A DNA stretch of 64,000 nt from Apricaphanius iberus (GCA_028564705.1 JAPXFQ010001509.1:555784-619783), one strand, 5' to 3'; shown: positions 39,496 through 53,054, numbered from the stretch's first letter. Notes: a model not told the origin generated them from the letters alone. Made by a program: numbers and translations.

Positions 39496-40252
39496 AGTTC
39501 TATGAGAATTGACAGTGGTCAATCATGATAAACACAGTGGTGCATACAAAACACAGTGATGAAGACAATTAATATAAAAAAATCTAATTGAACTAAATTA
39601 AATCACCATCAATTCAACAAAATAAAACTTATCAATTTGACTTCATGAAAGAGATTAATCTTTCTCATTACAGCATAATCCATTGTAACAACGGTCATAC
39701 TTTTAGTGGATCAGCATCTGTTGTATCTAAATGAGTTTCAAGAGGACAACAAATCTTCAGCAGATCTGATACTGATCTGATACCTCATTCTGCATAATGC
39801 AGAATTAAGAAGAGGACATTACATATTAGGATGACAAACCTAGAAGATGAGAGAAACTCAGAGGAAAAAGAAAAGAAAAACAACTTTCTATTTATTTTTG
39901 TTGTTGCTGCTTTGTGGTCTTTCAGGCAGAGCTCACAAATCTCTTTGGGCATGTTTTGACCCTGAGCTGAGTAATACACCACCCATCAGGGTGGTATTTT
40001 TTCAATAGCAGCTGTGCATTCTAACAGACTTTCAAACTAAATCATTCAGAAGGCAAGAGAGACAGTCAAAAGTGGTAGTATAGTAGAAAAAAAGTATTGA
40101 TAATCAATTGTAAAACCAAAAACAGTCCATGTAGCTTGTGGATAATATTGCATGGCCCTTAACACCATCAAGTCAAGAAGACGGACCTGTGTGACAAGAG
40201 TGTGTTTACATCGGGTTAATCTGGAAGCTAAAGTAGAATTTTAACATTTTTT

Positions 40253-40258
40253 TTTATT
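40253..40258 (-). terminator. Candidate AMACR polyadenylation signal
   Basis: AATAAA on the minus strand lies 110 bp after the AMACR stop codon. It sits in an A-rich run, so the match may be fortuitous; other AATAAA motifs occur farther downstream. Confidence 0.35.
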
Positions 40259-40368
40259 TTTCCATAAAATTTTAAAGTTCTAAACAGAAATTCAATTTTT
40301 ACTTTTCCAAAATTCTAACTGAAGAAAATGTGTTTTTCTTCTCCTCAAAGACATACTGATTTCCTCTT

Positions 40369-40778
40369 CTATAGCTTTGCCTTGGCAGCATTACACTGCA
40401 CAACACCATCCGACAACATCTCGTCTATCTTCGACGAAGTGTAGCCGTACTCCAGCAGGACCTCGACTGTATGTTCACCAACTGCTGGGTCGGAAGCGAG
40501 ACAGGGCTCAGCGGGAGTCCGAGACAGAACAGGGGCTGGCCGGGGAAACTCTTCCCTGCTGGAGTCCTTCATGAAAGAGCCTCTCTCTCGGTTGTGAGGG
40601 TGAGCGCTCACCTGGTCGAAAGACAACACTGGTGTAACGCAGGCATCAGTCCCATCGAAAATCTTTGACCAGTCTGCCTGGGTCTTTGAGACGAAACGCT
40701 CTGTGAAGATCTGCTTGAGCTCCGGCCAATCGCTGAAGCTCATCTGAGGAGGCAACTCTCCAGCATTTAATTCTAAGC
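40369..40778 (-). CDS. AMACR: AMACR coding exon 5 (last), alpha-methylacyl-CoA racemase
   Basis: This 410-bp terminal exon on the minus strand follows acceptor ttttccacag and enters in phase 1, fitting exon 4. It encodes 135 residues and a stop. Matches to vertebrate AMACR include QMSFSDWPELKQIFTERFVS, KIFDGTDACVTPVLSFDQV, HPHNRERGSF and the proline-rich RPAPVLSRTPAEP. The protein ends NAAKAKL: the AKL tripeptide is a peroxisomal targeting signal type 1, as in the human enzyme (ASL). AMACR interconverts the R and S forms of 2-methyl-branched acyl-CoAs so that pristanoyl-CoA and bile-acid intermediates can enter beta-oxidation, in peroxisomes and mitochondria. No frame damage is present. Confidence 0.95.
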
Positions 40779-41439
40779 CTGTGGAAAACAAAAAAATAAA
40801 AAAAGTTCCATGAGGAAATAAACAAGAATCAAACAGCAAACAGACTTCAGATCAGTTTGCATTTTTTACGAGAAACCTTTCAGGTTTACTCTTTAATTTA
40901 TTCTGTAATAACTTTTATTAAAATGTAGGTAAAAGGCATATATTATATCCAAATATACCTCCAGATCCATATTTCACAGATTTTTCACACTTTTCAACTC
41001 GTTTCTAGATTTACACAGTTTCTTTACATTCTTGACTTTAGTAAGAAACAACCCCCCCTTAGACAAAAAGGAAAACGTTTTAGTTGAAAACAGAGGACAG
41101 ATTTCATTGTGTGCATCTCTCCAACCATCTCATTTGTCCATCCCCAGCACACACAGGAAAGGTTTCTGTGCATTACCACAGAGATACACAGGATGTCACC
41201 ATGCACACTGACTCATACCTAATGGCAATTTAGGGACACCAACAGCTTCCTTCGACATGACTGTGGGAGGAAACTCAGCTCGAGAACTCAGTATCAAAAT
41301 TTTGTTGTATAAAATGTTAAAGTCAATTTGTGTTATGAAAATGTGATTGGTTCTTGCTACTGAACAGCTTCAAACAACCTTTTAGTTTGGTGTTTCATTC
41401 CCACTACCTTCTGTATTCCTAAGAGTCCAGTTTAGACTC

Positions 41440-41640
41440 ATGCCCCTTTTTCACTAGGGCCAGTACAGTACGGATAGATACAGAAAGGCTCTGGTGTGTT
41501 TCCATTACCTGTGTCCGGTCTGAGCTGACCCCTTTTTTTTTTTGGACTACCTCTGCCTTGGTTCTAAGTGTGCCAAAACGACTGAACACGCCCAAATATG
41601 GACTGATTGGTCCAGTAATGTGATAACTCTCTCACTCCTA
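41440..41640 (+). mobile_element. MITE-like fragment (cccctttttcactagg type)
   Basis: It starts with cccctttttcactagggcca and contains a tccattacctg block and a ggtctgagctgac block, like a fish non-autonomous element whose ends read 'cctttccactac'. The right border was not found. Confidence 0.45.
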
Positions 41641-41689
41641 CCTAGCTGTGGTAGCTGCCGATTGGCCTAGAGTTGTTTGTTTGATATGA

Positions 41690-42292
41690 AGTCTCACAAA
41701 TATATAAGGCCGTCTGGCTGGGGACCTGGGCTGGTGAGCTATTCTTCCATCTGTTCCTCTCTTGGTGGGCGGTCGGCCCTGCGCTGGTCCGTTTGCTGCC
41801 CCTGTGCTTTGGGGAGCTCTGGACCTATACGTCTCCGACCTCCTTCATGTCTGCATCAATTCCTGTAGGACGGATTGACGGCTCATTACACCAGCTATCA
41901 ATCACTTGCATGGGAAACCTTATTTACACCTGCGTGCTCGCACACACACACTTTTCTGCTGTTCAACAGAGGTAAAGGACTGGGATGTTGTCTTGTCTTC
42001 TTTGTTTAGCTCCCTATATTGTATTGTCAGTTCACACTTCTACCGGTCCAGTTTCTCCTCTTCATCATCTTTCTTTCTTCCTTCTTATCTCAATTTTGTG
42101 TCCATAACTTCAAGAAATTAAACTCATAGTAATCACTGAAAAAGATTTTTCATACATATATAATCAAGTGGAGTATTAGAGCAAAGCTGCAATGCTCTGC
42201 TTGGGAAAGTAAATCTGTTGGGCTTGTACTTGGTACTCAGACACCAATTCTGAGTAGCAAACTGCCAGACAGGACACGTAAAAAAAAATAAA
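41690..42292 (+). repeat. Unclassified GC-rich repeat family, copy A
   Basis: It shares long matches with two other places in the window. Its left half (about 41735-41960, with ctccttcatgtctg, caattcctgtaggacggatt and gctatcaatcacttgcatgg) matches 58074-58320 on the other strand. Its right half (about 42055-42292, with gcttgggaaagtaaatctgt and gggcttgtacttggtactca) matches 57118-57352 on the same strand. No transposase or reverse transcriptase is visible. The family is not named from this sequence. Confidence 0.75.
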
Positions 42293-43259
42293 ATAGAAGT
42301 CTCAGAATATAATAACAGTAACAGCAGGAAGATCTGAAATGTTCTCCATAAAATTGGCAATATTCAAAGTCTTAGAGGTTTTATTTTTCTTCGCTTTAAG
42401 TAGCTCCAGATAAATAAAAAAAAACGGAGTGCTTTATAAACAGTTTTATAGCGTTTAGGGAGGGTTGTGGATTTGTTAAAGCTGAAGCCGAAAGGTGACG
42501 GGGAGAATCTACACTGATATCAGCTACAGCTTCGTCTGCAGCAGGGGAAAAAATGGCCTGATATGGGCTGCAGCTTCGTCATCTAGGACATCAGAAAACT
42601 GTGAGTTATGGCTGATTTTTGTCAGGTCACCAAGAGGAATGGAGCTGCGATCAGGGCCTTCCAAACGCAGGCTTTTGTCGGGTTGTGGTAGCTGGCGAAG
42701 TTGGTGTGTTACTGCATGGAGAAGCCTGCGGCAAGCCCGTGGTGTCAGGGAGAGAGAAGCCAGTGTAGCAGCAAAGAAGCAGCAGGTCTCTGCAGTGATC
42801 AAAGAGCTGGAATTGGCTTCAAGGCGGCAGATTCTGACTGGATGATTGCTGGTTAGATCAGTACTGGCGAGAGGAATGTGCGTGCAATCGTTCATTTTAG
42901 ACGGAAAATATTTTGCATTTACATAGCACAGGTAAGATCAGACAGCAGCGGCCTCAAGCAGTATATCAACATTCTGGACTCAGTGGGGTTATTATCTGCT
43001 CCACCTGAGTAGGACCTGGGCGGGCAGCAACAATCATATGTGCTCCATGTTAGAGTCTAAAAGTATCCAATAACACCATAAAAAGTCACTATATTTGCCG
43101 CTAGTGGGATTTTTTTGAAAAACAGTCGCTAGATGAGCCTAAGCACGCTACACAGTTGCTGAGATAGCAGCGCCGTTTCCTCCTGGATGAAAACGTCACA
43201 TGACTAAAGGCTATGCTAATTTCTTAAAGGGGCAGGAGCACCGCTAAACTAAAACACAT

Positions 43260-43357
43260 CTTAAATTTTTTTTAAATACAGAATTTACCGACAAGGGAAA
43301 ATGACGTCGGTATCAGTATTTCAGTGTAAATAAATTTTCTGTATACCGCCCAGCCCT
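43260..43357. mobile_element. hAT-type end fragment
   Basis: It ends in gtataccgcccagcccta. The complement, tagggctgggcggtat, is a frequent hAT terminal sequence in fish. The matching left end was not found. Confidence 0.45.
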
Positions 43358-43506
43358 ATGGCAGACTAAATACTGTTTTGCCCCACTGTATATTTTTAAC
43401 CAAAGCTTTTAGAAAGGACCCAAAATTCACAATAATTTTAGATTGTGCGCTTATCAGGTAGATATCATTTAACTTAATAGGCTGATTTGCACAAAATGGT
43501 CACAAA

Positions 43507-45765
43507 ATGGTTGCAGCATTATTTTATCAGACTTATTTCTGTAGAAGAGGAAAACAATATAACCCCTGTCAGCAATGGCTCCCAGCAAAGAGAAGTCTAC
43601 AGAAATGTGAGAAATGGCATACTCAAACTAATCACTGCAAACCGGCAAAGTCCTTGGGTAACTTTTACCAATATGTAACGTGTCCCACTCGACATACGAA
43701 GTGCCTGGATCTTTGCTTTGGATCCGTAAAAGGGGCTTACAAGTCCTTTAGCAGAGCTCCACTCGGTATGTCTGACCATAACATGGTTTATTTGGTTCCG
43801 TCCTACAAATCCGTCCTGAAGAGGAACAAACCTGAGAGAAGAATGGTTCCGGTTTGGTCGGAGGAATCAATTCAGCGTCTCCAGGACTGTTTTTATTTCA
43901 CAGATTGGGAGGTGTTTACCAATGCCTGTGAAGATATTGATGAACTTACTGTTGTTGTCTCATCATATATTTCTTTTTGTGAGGCTTCCATCATTCCACA
44001 GAAAGGGAATTTTCTTTATCATAACAACAAGCCGTGGGTGACAAAAAGTATTAAAGTTGTGATTAACCAAAGGAATATTTGCTACATTCAGGGGGACACT
44101 GCTAGATGCAAAGAGCTTCAAAAACAGCTAAGGAAGGAGCTGAAACTTGCTAAATGCAGGTACAAGGAAAAGGTTGAGAACATGCTTAAGGCAGGCAGCT
44201 CTCGTCCTGCATGGGAGGGGGTTAAATCCATGATGGGGATGCGACCCAAGAAGACCCATGTCTCCCTTAATAGAATGTCTGATTTAGTGCTCTCAAACGA
44301 ACTGAACATATTTTATAATCGTTTTAATAACCATAATTTTAGTGAAGAATTGTCCGTTTTTAAAAATGTTTCTTCACAGAATACTGTTGTTGATAGGAGC
44401 AAAGTGTGTAAACTTTTCTGTGGAGTCAATGAAAGAAAAAGCCCTGGTCCGGATGGCATTGGAGGGCGTGTTCTCAAGAACTGTGCTGACCAGTTGGCAG
44501 ACATTTTTACTTTCATCTTTTCAATGTCCCTCCAGTTTCACAAGGTCCCCGCACTCTGGAAGGATTCCATTATTGTTCCAATTCCCAAGTTTGCTTCCCC
44601 TAAACTATTAAATGATTTTAGACCCGTGGCATTAACCTCCCTAGTTATGAAATCCTTTGAGAGAATTGTCAAGGAAATACTACTGACCTTTGTTAAAGAA
44701 AACCTGGACCCACTACAGTTTGCTTACAGGTCAGGCAGAGGTGTTGATGATGCTTTAGCCACTCTCTTAAATCTAGTTTTGAATCATCTTGAGGGAGCCA
44801 AGTCTTTTGCCCATCTCTTATTCATTGACTTTTCATCTGTTTTTAACAGCATCCAGCCACATATTTTAGCAGGAAGATTAAGGGACTTCCACAACGTAGA
44901 CCCTGGTCTAATAGCCTGGCTAATGGACTTTTTAACAGAAAGACCACAACGCGTGAGGGTCAACAGTGTTCTGTCAGACACCCTTGTCTCCTCCACGGGA
45001 TCACCTCAGGGCTGCGTCCTTTCCCCCTTGCTGTTTGTTCTGTACACGAACGAATGCCGTAGTCAGCATGCGGGACGTCACATTTTAAAATTCGCAGACG
45101 ATTCCGTAATTGTGTCCTTGCTGACCAGTAACGACCCCGACCATGGCCCTGTAGTGAGGGAATTTACTGACTGGTGTTCCTCATCCTTTATGAGTATCAA
45201 TGTGGCCAAAACAAAAGAAATGTTAATAGATTTTAGGAAAGTTGTCCCAGGCACACCTTCTCTGGTCATCGAGGATCAAGTTGTCGGAAGGGTCCAAAAT
45301 TATAAATACTTGGGAACAAATGTTGACGACAAACTGACTTTTAATGACCATGTTGATACTATTTGCAGCAAGGCTCATCAACGGATGTACTTCTTAAGGA
45401 AATTGAGGAATTTTAATGTCGACAGCACTTTTATGAAGATGTTTTATTCTTGTTTTATTGAGTCTATTCTTACCTTTTCTTTTATCTGTTGGTATGGTTC
45501 TCTTTCCCTTAAGAACAAGAACAGATTGCAGGGCATAGTGAAAGTGTGCAGCAAAATTGCAGGCATTAGTCTTAATGACCTGTCTGACCTTTACAGGTAC
45601 AGAACCACAAGTAAGGCCCGCTCACTCCTCACCGACTTAAGCCATCCCCTGGTTGGTGAGTTTGTACTGCTCCCGTCGGGCCGCAGGTATATCATGCCAA
45701 GGTGTAGGACAAACAGATTCAAGAAATCTTTTATCCCTGATGCCATAGCTTTTCTTAACAAGTGA
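43507..45765 (+). CDS. LINE reverse transcriptase open frame, 752 codons
   Basis: The frame is open for 752 codons. The first 50 or so residues derive from upstream host sequence. Then come the endonuclease tail (LDLCFGSVKGAYKSFSRAPL), the linker and the reverse transcriptase: SPGPDGIGGRVLK (about residue 315), DFRPVALTSLVMKSFERIVK, the catalytic Asp in LLFIDFSSVFNSI, the GSPQGCVLSPLLF motif, the active-site FADDSVIV and the downstream NVAKTKEMLIDFRK. All RT motifs look intact. This is the L2/Rex1 part of the jockey/CR1 group. Without the N-terminal endonuclease it should not retrotranspose alone. The lack of any stop over 2.1 kb points to a recent insertion. The first Met is not the native start. 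Confidence 0.88.
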   Translation: MVAALFYQTYFCRRGKQYNPCQQWLPAKRSLQKCEKWHTQTNHCKPAKSLGNFYQYVTCPTRHTKCLDLCFGSVKGAYKSFSRAPLGMSDHNMVYLVPSYKSVLKRNKPERRMVPVWSEESIQRLQDCFYFTDWEVFTNACEDIDELTVVVSSYISFCEASIIPQKGNFLYHNNKPWVTKSIKVVINQRNICYIQGDTARCKELQKQLRKELKLAKCRYKEKVENMLKAGSSRPAWEGVKSMMGMRPKKTHVSLNRMSDLVLSNELNIFYNRFNNHNFSEELSVFKNVSSQNTVVDRSKVCKLFCGVNERKSPGPDGIGGRVLKNCADQLADIFTFIFSMSLQFHKVPALWKDSIIVPIPKFASPKLLNDFRPVALTSLVMKSFERIVKEILLTFVKENLDPLQFAYRSGRGVDDALATLLNLVLNHLEGAKSFAHLLFIDFSSVFNSIQPHILAGRLRDFHNVDPGLIAWLMDFLTERPQRVRVNSVLSDTLVSSTGSPQGCVLSPLLFVLYTNECRSQHAGRHILKFADDSVIVSLLTSNDPDHGPVVREFTDWCSSSFMSINVAKTKEMLIDFRKVVPGTPSLVIEDQVVGRVQNYKYLGTNVDDKLTFNDHVDTICSKAHQRMYFLRKLRNFNVDSTFMKMFYSCFIESILTFSFICWYGSLSLKNKNRLQGIVKVCSKIAGISLNDLSDLYRYRTTSKARSLLTDLSHPLVGEFVLLPSGRRYIMPRCRTNRFKKSFIPDAIAFLNK

Positions 45766-45930
45766 CTTTTTATCCGGTCTTTTGTACTTCATGTTTGTTG
45801 TTGTTTTTAATATTGTTTTGTCTTTGTGTTTTTGTGTTGTTAATGATATCGACTGTGGACTGTGTCTGTTACTGCTGGCTGCAGAACAATTTGCCCCTCG
45901 GGGACAATAAAGACTCCTTGATCCTTAAAA
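43655..45930 (+). mobile_element. 5'-truncated L2/Rex1-like non-LTR retrotransposon
   Basis: Homology begins at the end of the endonuclease domain (CPTR..KCLDLCFG, APLGMSDH) and runs through the reverse transcriptase to a 3' untranslated tail ending ggggacaataaagactcctt with short ccttgatcctt-like repeats. The 5' end of the element, including most of the endonuclease, is missing, as is usual after incomplete reverse transcription. It sits antisense to AMACR in intron 4. Confidence 0.88.
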
Positions 45931-47425
45931 GAACAGGTTTTCAAACATTGATAACATTTTTAGGTGATGCGTTCAAGATCAGTAAAAAGGTATCAGAACA
46001 TCCAAGAATGTGTATTAAGTGTCAGTACCACTTTCTCCTGTTTGTTAGATAATCATATTTAGTGCTTTCTCCTTATTACTGGCAGCAGGTGGGAATAAAA
46101 GCATCTCCAAACACTGTAAGAAAGCAATTTATGGGCAGGTGCCTGGCGACAAGAAAGGAAGCAACTTCTTTCCAAGTGAACGTCAAGGAAAACTGAAACT
46201 CAGCAGAAAGTAAAAGCTTGGATAGAATTAAGATTGATGTTTATATATTAAATAGCTCCAAGTAAAAAAAAGAAGTGATTTCAAAGCACTTTTCAAGACA
46301 CACAGGTCTAAATAATTATGTTACTTAGTATCCAAGTCGATCCAATATTCATCCAAGCCAATCAGATTATATAGTTAGAATCAGATTCAATTAGAAACAT
46401 TACAATTTGATTCCAACTATAATGCAAAACAAAAAAATATTTTTATTGAATAGAATCAGGTGGTGAACTTCTGGTTCTTCATTCTAAGGAAGGGAAGCCG
46501 ATAATGAAGTTAGTGATTTTCCTGGAAGCTTTCATCCTAAGAAAGCATCCTGATACAGTCCATGTTTGAAGGTTACTTCTCATCTGAGTGGCTTCCCTCA
46601 CAGATCTCAAAAATCACAGATTTATACAAAGAGTTATATTAATATGGGGGATGTACCAATATGAAACGGCGGGCTTGGGATCTACTGGCTTTGGTTATTA
46701 ATATTACCGTTATGGCTGATAACCCATATTTATCTATACTATTTATAGTTCCCTACCATTTAGAAACCATGAAAAATGATTTCAGAGCTGACATTATTTC
46801 TCTGCTTCTAGTTAAAACACCCCACAAACCTGCACCGCATCATTATCACTGTAACATTCCCAAAAAAATATAATATAGTCAACCCCCTTTCCTCCCCTTC
46901 CTGAAACACATACACAACATTAATAAAATGGAAATAAACTTTGTTTGGTAATATTTGTCAAATTTCACTTAACATATCTGCCCAGGCAAAAACTGTATAT
47001 TAGAAATTTTCTAAACAAAGTCCTTCATTAGCAACTTTTTACAACAATTTGATGTGTATTTCCTAACGTGCTGGAGATCCCAAACTTAAAATTAAACAAA
47101 AGCCCTAAAAAATAATGACTTAGAAATGTTAAACCTGAGGTCCAAGGAACTCTGAGTTTTATCAGTCTACTCAAGACCTATGTTGTATTCCCAAGAGATC
47201 AAGACCAAAACTTGATATTCAGCATAGCAGTTAGAATGTTTTGTAATTGTTGTAGAAACACTGAAAATATATACATTTTTCCCATATAAAGATGTATAGT
47301 TTCAGTTTATTATTCAAGGGAAACGACCATCTACAACTTTAAATCCACTGAACAGAACATTTCCATCACTGCCAAAACCTTTGTCTTAACTATAGAATAA
47401 ACTTAATTGTGATATTAGTACAAAC

Positions 47426-47612
47426 CCTTAAGCAGCTGGTCATAAAACTCTGGTTCTATGGCGCCTACAGCCATATATTTTCCATCCAGAGTCTTGTAAG
47501 TGTCGTAGAAGGGAGCTCCACTGTCCAACATATTTTCTCCTCTGGGACGACTCCAGAGACCAAGACTACGAGACTTCCACAAAAATGAACCTGTAAATGC
47601 AGCTCCTTCCAC
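47426..47612 (-). CDS. AMACR: AMACR coding exon 4
   Basis: This 187-bp exon on the minus strand has acceptor gtcctcag and leaves in phase 1, joining exon 5. It encodes [40 protein letters not shown] and [20 protein letters not shown]. These are signature stretches of AMACR and of the wider family III CoA transferase fold; the Glu in GAIEPEF is, as I recall, among the catalytic residues of the bacterial homologue. The donor is best placed as AAGG|gtttgtac, which has a non-consensus T at +3. Upstream exons (start codon and CoA-binding part) were looked for to base 64000 and not found. Confidence 0.94.
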
Positions 47613-47785
47613 CTGAGGACAAAAACAAAGAACAACATGAAGCAATAAATGTGGGAACTTTACTGGGTTATCTGTATTTTTGTTTAACTGAGAAATGCGT
47701 AAAGATCTGCAGGAAGTGATGATAAAATTTTTAGCACTACCAATGGTTTAATTCACATTCTTCACAATCTCTGGTCTTGCGAAAG

Positions 47786-47834
47786 AAATGAAACCCCCAC
47801 AGTATGAGGCTGCCACCACCATGCTTCAGAGTGG
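47786..47834. repeat. Tc1-like remnant
   Basis: The run gaaacccccacagtatgagg followed by ctgccaccaccatgcttcag corresponds to the conserved middle of Tc1-like transposase genes. Only about 50 bp remain. Confidence 0.55.
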
Positions 47835-49568
47835 GGATAGATTCAATAATCAAACTCAGTGTATTTTGAGAATGTATTTGATATAAACACAGAGTACTAT
47901 ACATTTGTCAATTGCAACATAAATTATGTATTTTTGAGAAATGTGGGTATTTACAGGGTATATGTCTTCTAGCTTTGTGAATCTAAAGGGGCATATTTTT
48001 GAAATGCTACATTTAAAAACAACTGAAGCTCAACAGGACTGTATAGAGAGGATCAATGGGATGCAATTTTTCAGTGAAAAATTCCAAGATGTCTGGAAAT
48101 GGGATATTTTTATGTAGTTATTTTAAGAAGTTCTTTTAAAAAATAGGAATAATTGACAAGAAACAGATAATACAAAGAATCTGTTCATAAACAAAAATCT
48201 ATGATGTCCTTTTAAAACTAAACTTAAAAATTTTATCTGGTTGATTTCTTTTCCAAATAAAATTCTCAAAAAGATTGCCATTATCTTTGTAAAACCCAAT
48301 TTTTCTTCAGTCACTACTTTTAATCTTTAGTTAAGTCACTAAAAGAATGAACAAGTTACAAGATCAAATCTTTGCTTATTCTCTGCTGCAAAAAATTTAC
48401 CTGGTTCTTAACTTTGACTGGGCCTTTCCAAAATGTATAAAAATAAATCTAGGTATTATTGAATAGACGCTGTAACTAATCTGAAATAAAAAAAAATAAA
48501 AAACTTTTTCAATAGATATAAAAATAAACTGTTTAGAAAAGTGGTAACAACTTGTGGCAATCTCCAAGGTGAAAGAGTCAATTGCTTGCAGAATAAAAAT
48601 GAGCTGCTTAGTAAAAGCTTATGCTGCCTTTGCAGGATAAATGACAACTCCTTGATTAAACAGTGATGGCTGACAACTCTGATAAATCTACCAGCTTTGA
48701 CTTTCATCCATTACATTTCACAAATGTTAAGTGAAAACAGCAGCAGCAAAAGACAAGATATCCATCGCTACTATTATTGCTGATGGTAATTAATTGCCCC
48801 AGTCTGACCTGATGACAAAGTGTCCTTCATCGGAAAAGTTGCAGCTCTAATTGAAAATAAGGGGGATACCCAAAAAAGACATGTCTTTACTTTTGAAATG
48901 GGTTTTCTTAAATTTTTGAAACTAATGTGAACCAAACCAGTTTTTGCCTTGTGTAAAAAATAAAAGGAAAGAAATATCTATTGTAAGATGACCGAAACAT
49001 GAGGGAAAAAAAATTGGAAACTACTCTCAACTCGAGAATTGAATGTGTTATCTGACCATGTTGTTGCTTCATGAAAAGAAAAAGCACAGAGGAGAAGAAG
49101 GCTGCTTTGACACTGGTCGGGCTTTTAAAGCATTCGCAATTATTCTATACTACAAAAGACTCAAACATGAAATACTGGCTCTGTGCAAAAACAAGGACAA
49201 TACTTGGAATATGGATTCTTCGTTTAATATCTTCATCATGAAAAATGTATTCGTGATAAGAGACTGCAAACATAGTTGTGTGAGCATGTGAAAAAAGTAA
49301 TAAACTTGAGGATTCTATTTGCATCTTCATTGCATCCAACAGCTACCTCCACACCCTCTATTCAAATCTGTTTGTTATGGCCAGAACAGGTGTGAAAGCA
49401 TAAATTATAACTAGAGATGAAATAATGAATGCCTCTTTCCTTTTTTTTAAACTGCCTTCATGACCTACTGCATTGAATTTAATTTAATACCCCATTCCTT
49501 GTTGATCGAAATACTAAAATGTCATTTCTAAAGATGACTAGTGTTTCTGATTCTGACCGCAGACTCTA

Positions 49569-51147
<1,579 letters not shown>

Positions 51148-51916
51148 TATAAAGGTTTTCACATCAAAATCTCCAGCAATAGGCCATTTATGCAAATGTG
51201 CAAAAGTAAGAAGCTACACAACCAAAATTTTTGTGACATTTAAAATTGATTCTGGGCAACAAACCAGAAGAATCCTGGAGTTCTAACCACCTGGTAAACA
51301 TTCCTCTTGCCTCCGCTTACTGGGTTTAATTTGGGGCATTTAGTTTTCAGTCACTCAATGCCTTTGTCTTCCAGGTAAAATGGGTATTTTTCCTTGTTGA
51401 GAATGCCAAATTTGTTCCGTACCGATGCGTTTTTCTATAACCTTTTTAGGTTGGCACTGTTGAATTCAAACAACTGAAGGAAAGACAGCTAAACAACAAG
51501 AGGAACCTTCGCACAAAATAAATGGGCTTGTATGTCCCAGACTGACATGCTCCCTTTTGCTGCTGAAACATTGATTATAACTCTTGCTTACTGTGACTCA
51601 TTGTAAATAACTGTGAAATTAAAAAAGGATATCAACGACTACAGCTTTTTACTAAACTTTTATTAATACTGGAGTTTGACAAGCTTGTAGATTTTTCTCT
51701 CTCTAAATAAGACTCATGAATGTTTCTTGTATTTGTCTTAGTAGTGAAGCTTAATAATAATTAGGCAATGGCGCTTAGATTATTCTGATATTAATTGTTA
51801 GTGATATTAAATGGGCAGTTACCAAGTCAGTCCATATAAAGCACTAAACAGCTTGTGCTATACAACATTAGGGATTTATGCTGCTTGACCATGTTAAGAT
51901 AAATTGTCAAATTATA

Positions 51917-51941
51917 TATATGTGTGTGTGTGTGTGTGTGC
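51917..51941. repeat. (AT)/(GT) microsatellite
   Basis: A short atatatat run changes into about nine gt units. Confidence 0.85.
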
Positions 51942-52837
51942 ATAAATTACAGCTACTCATTTGAGTCAAAATCATTTACAAAGGACTGATTCATATTTGC
52001 CAAAACTGTCAAACATCTAGCAGCGGCACTGCAATAAAAAAGACACCACCTCTTTGCAGCCACTCACCTGACAGAAAAAAAATAAATAGCTGCTGGTGGA
52101 AGATTCAAGCCCTGCTGCCATGGCAAGTACATAAAAAGACCACAACAAAAGCATGTGCAACCCTCTATAGCTGCCATGGCAAACACAAAATAATTGTCGT
52201 ATGTGTGCCTACCCCTTTAAAAGATGCTCAGTGAAAACATGTTTATACATTGTTTATTTTGTTTAAAAAAATGGTTGAGAATCGATCTGTAAACTGGGTG
52301 AGGTTTGTTTGTGTTTCTTTTGGTGACCAATAACTAATAGCAGGAGAAAGGACAACACTGCATTTATTAAGTAGCCAACCTATCAAAATGAATAAGATTT
52401 CACAACTAAAACTTATCTGCAGATGGCCCAGTTACCTCGTGAAAATAACTAATAATAGTGCAAATAGTTTGGATGTCTTGTTTCTTTGTTTTTTTAATTC
52501 CTACAAAAAGATGTAAACCGTATTACCCTGGTATTTTGCTCATGTTTACTCTAATAATAAATATAAAAAACATCATATCTTTCACAAACAAGATTTGAAC
52601 ATAGATGTAACCATCTTACAATATACCTTATATTTTAACAGGAAGACATTAAGTATTCACAGCGCGGCATGAACTGACTAGTAAATACATTAATGCAAGG
52701 CGATGCAAACCCTATTGCTAGAGAATGCAAACACTTTCCCAGCGAACATATGTATTGCAAGAGCCCAAAAACACTTTGCGAGGGAGAGCAATATTTGTTG
52801 CATTTTTGCGAACGTAAAAATTCCCCTATGTCCTCTA

Positions 52838-52930
52838 GGGGTGTGTTTCTCAATCTGGGGGTCCGCATAGCCCTATTGGTCTGTGGTGGAATGGCAAGGG
52901 GTCCTTGATAAAAAATATAAATATTTAAAA
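52838..52930 (+). mobile_element. hAT-like end fragment
   Basis: The run aggggtgtgtttctcaatct followed by gggggtccgc resembles the left end of hAT-type short elements whose ends read 'caggggttcttaatctgggg'. No right end was found. Confidence 0.45.
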
Positions 52931-53054
52931 AAAGATCCTCTAATCTTTACAGAAATTGATTCTTTTACTCAGATGTGACCAAGACCTTTCTCTACCTAAA
53001 CTAGAGAAGGTAACATGACCTTCTTTTTATCATTCACAGAACTAGTTCATAGTA

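Larger units (their letters stand above)
36511..40250. other. Intergenic, downstream of AMACR
   Basis: The stretch contains a short inverted-end element (38743-39495) with an adjoining tandem repeat. I see nothing gene-like in the rest; the open frames at 37042-37409 and 37954-38148 have no motif or exon borders. Confidence 0.6.
40779..47425 (-). other. AMACR: AMACR intron 4
   Basis: This 6.6-kb intron contains a MITE-like piece (41440-41640), one copy of a GC-rich repeat family (41690-42292), a hAT end fragment (43260-43357) and a 5'-truncated LINE (43655-45930). The region 42495-42895 is open on both strands for about 120 codons but resembles nothing I know. From 45931 to 47425 I see only AT-rich unique-looking sequence. 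Confidence 0.75.
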
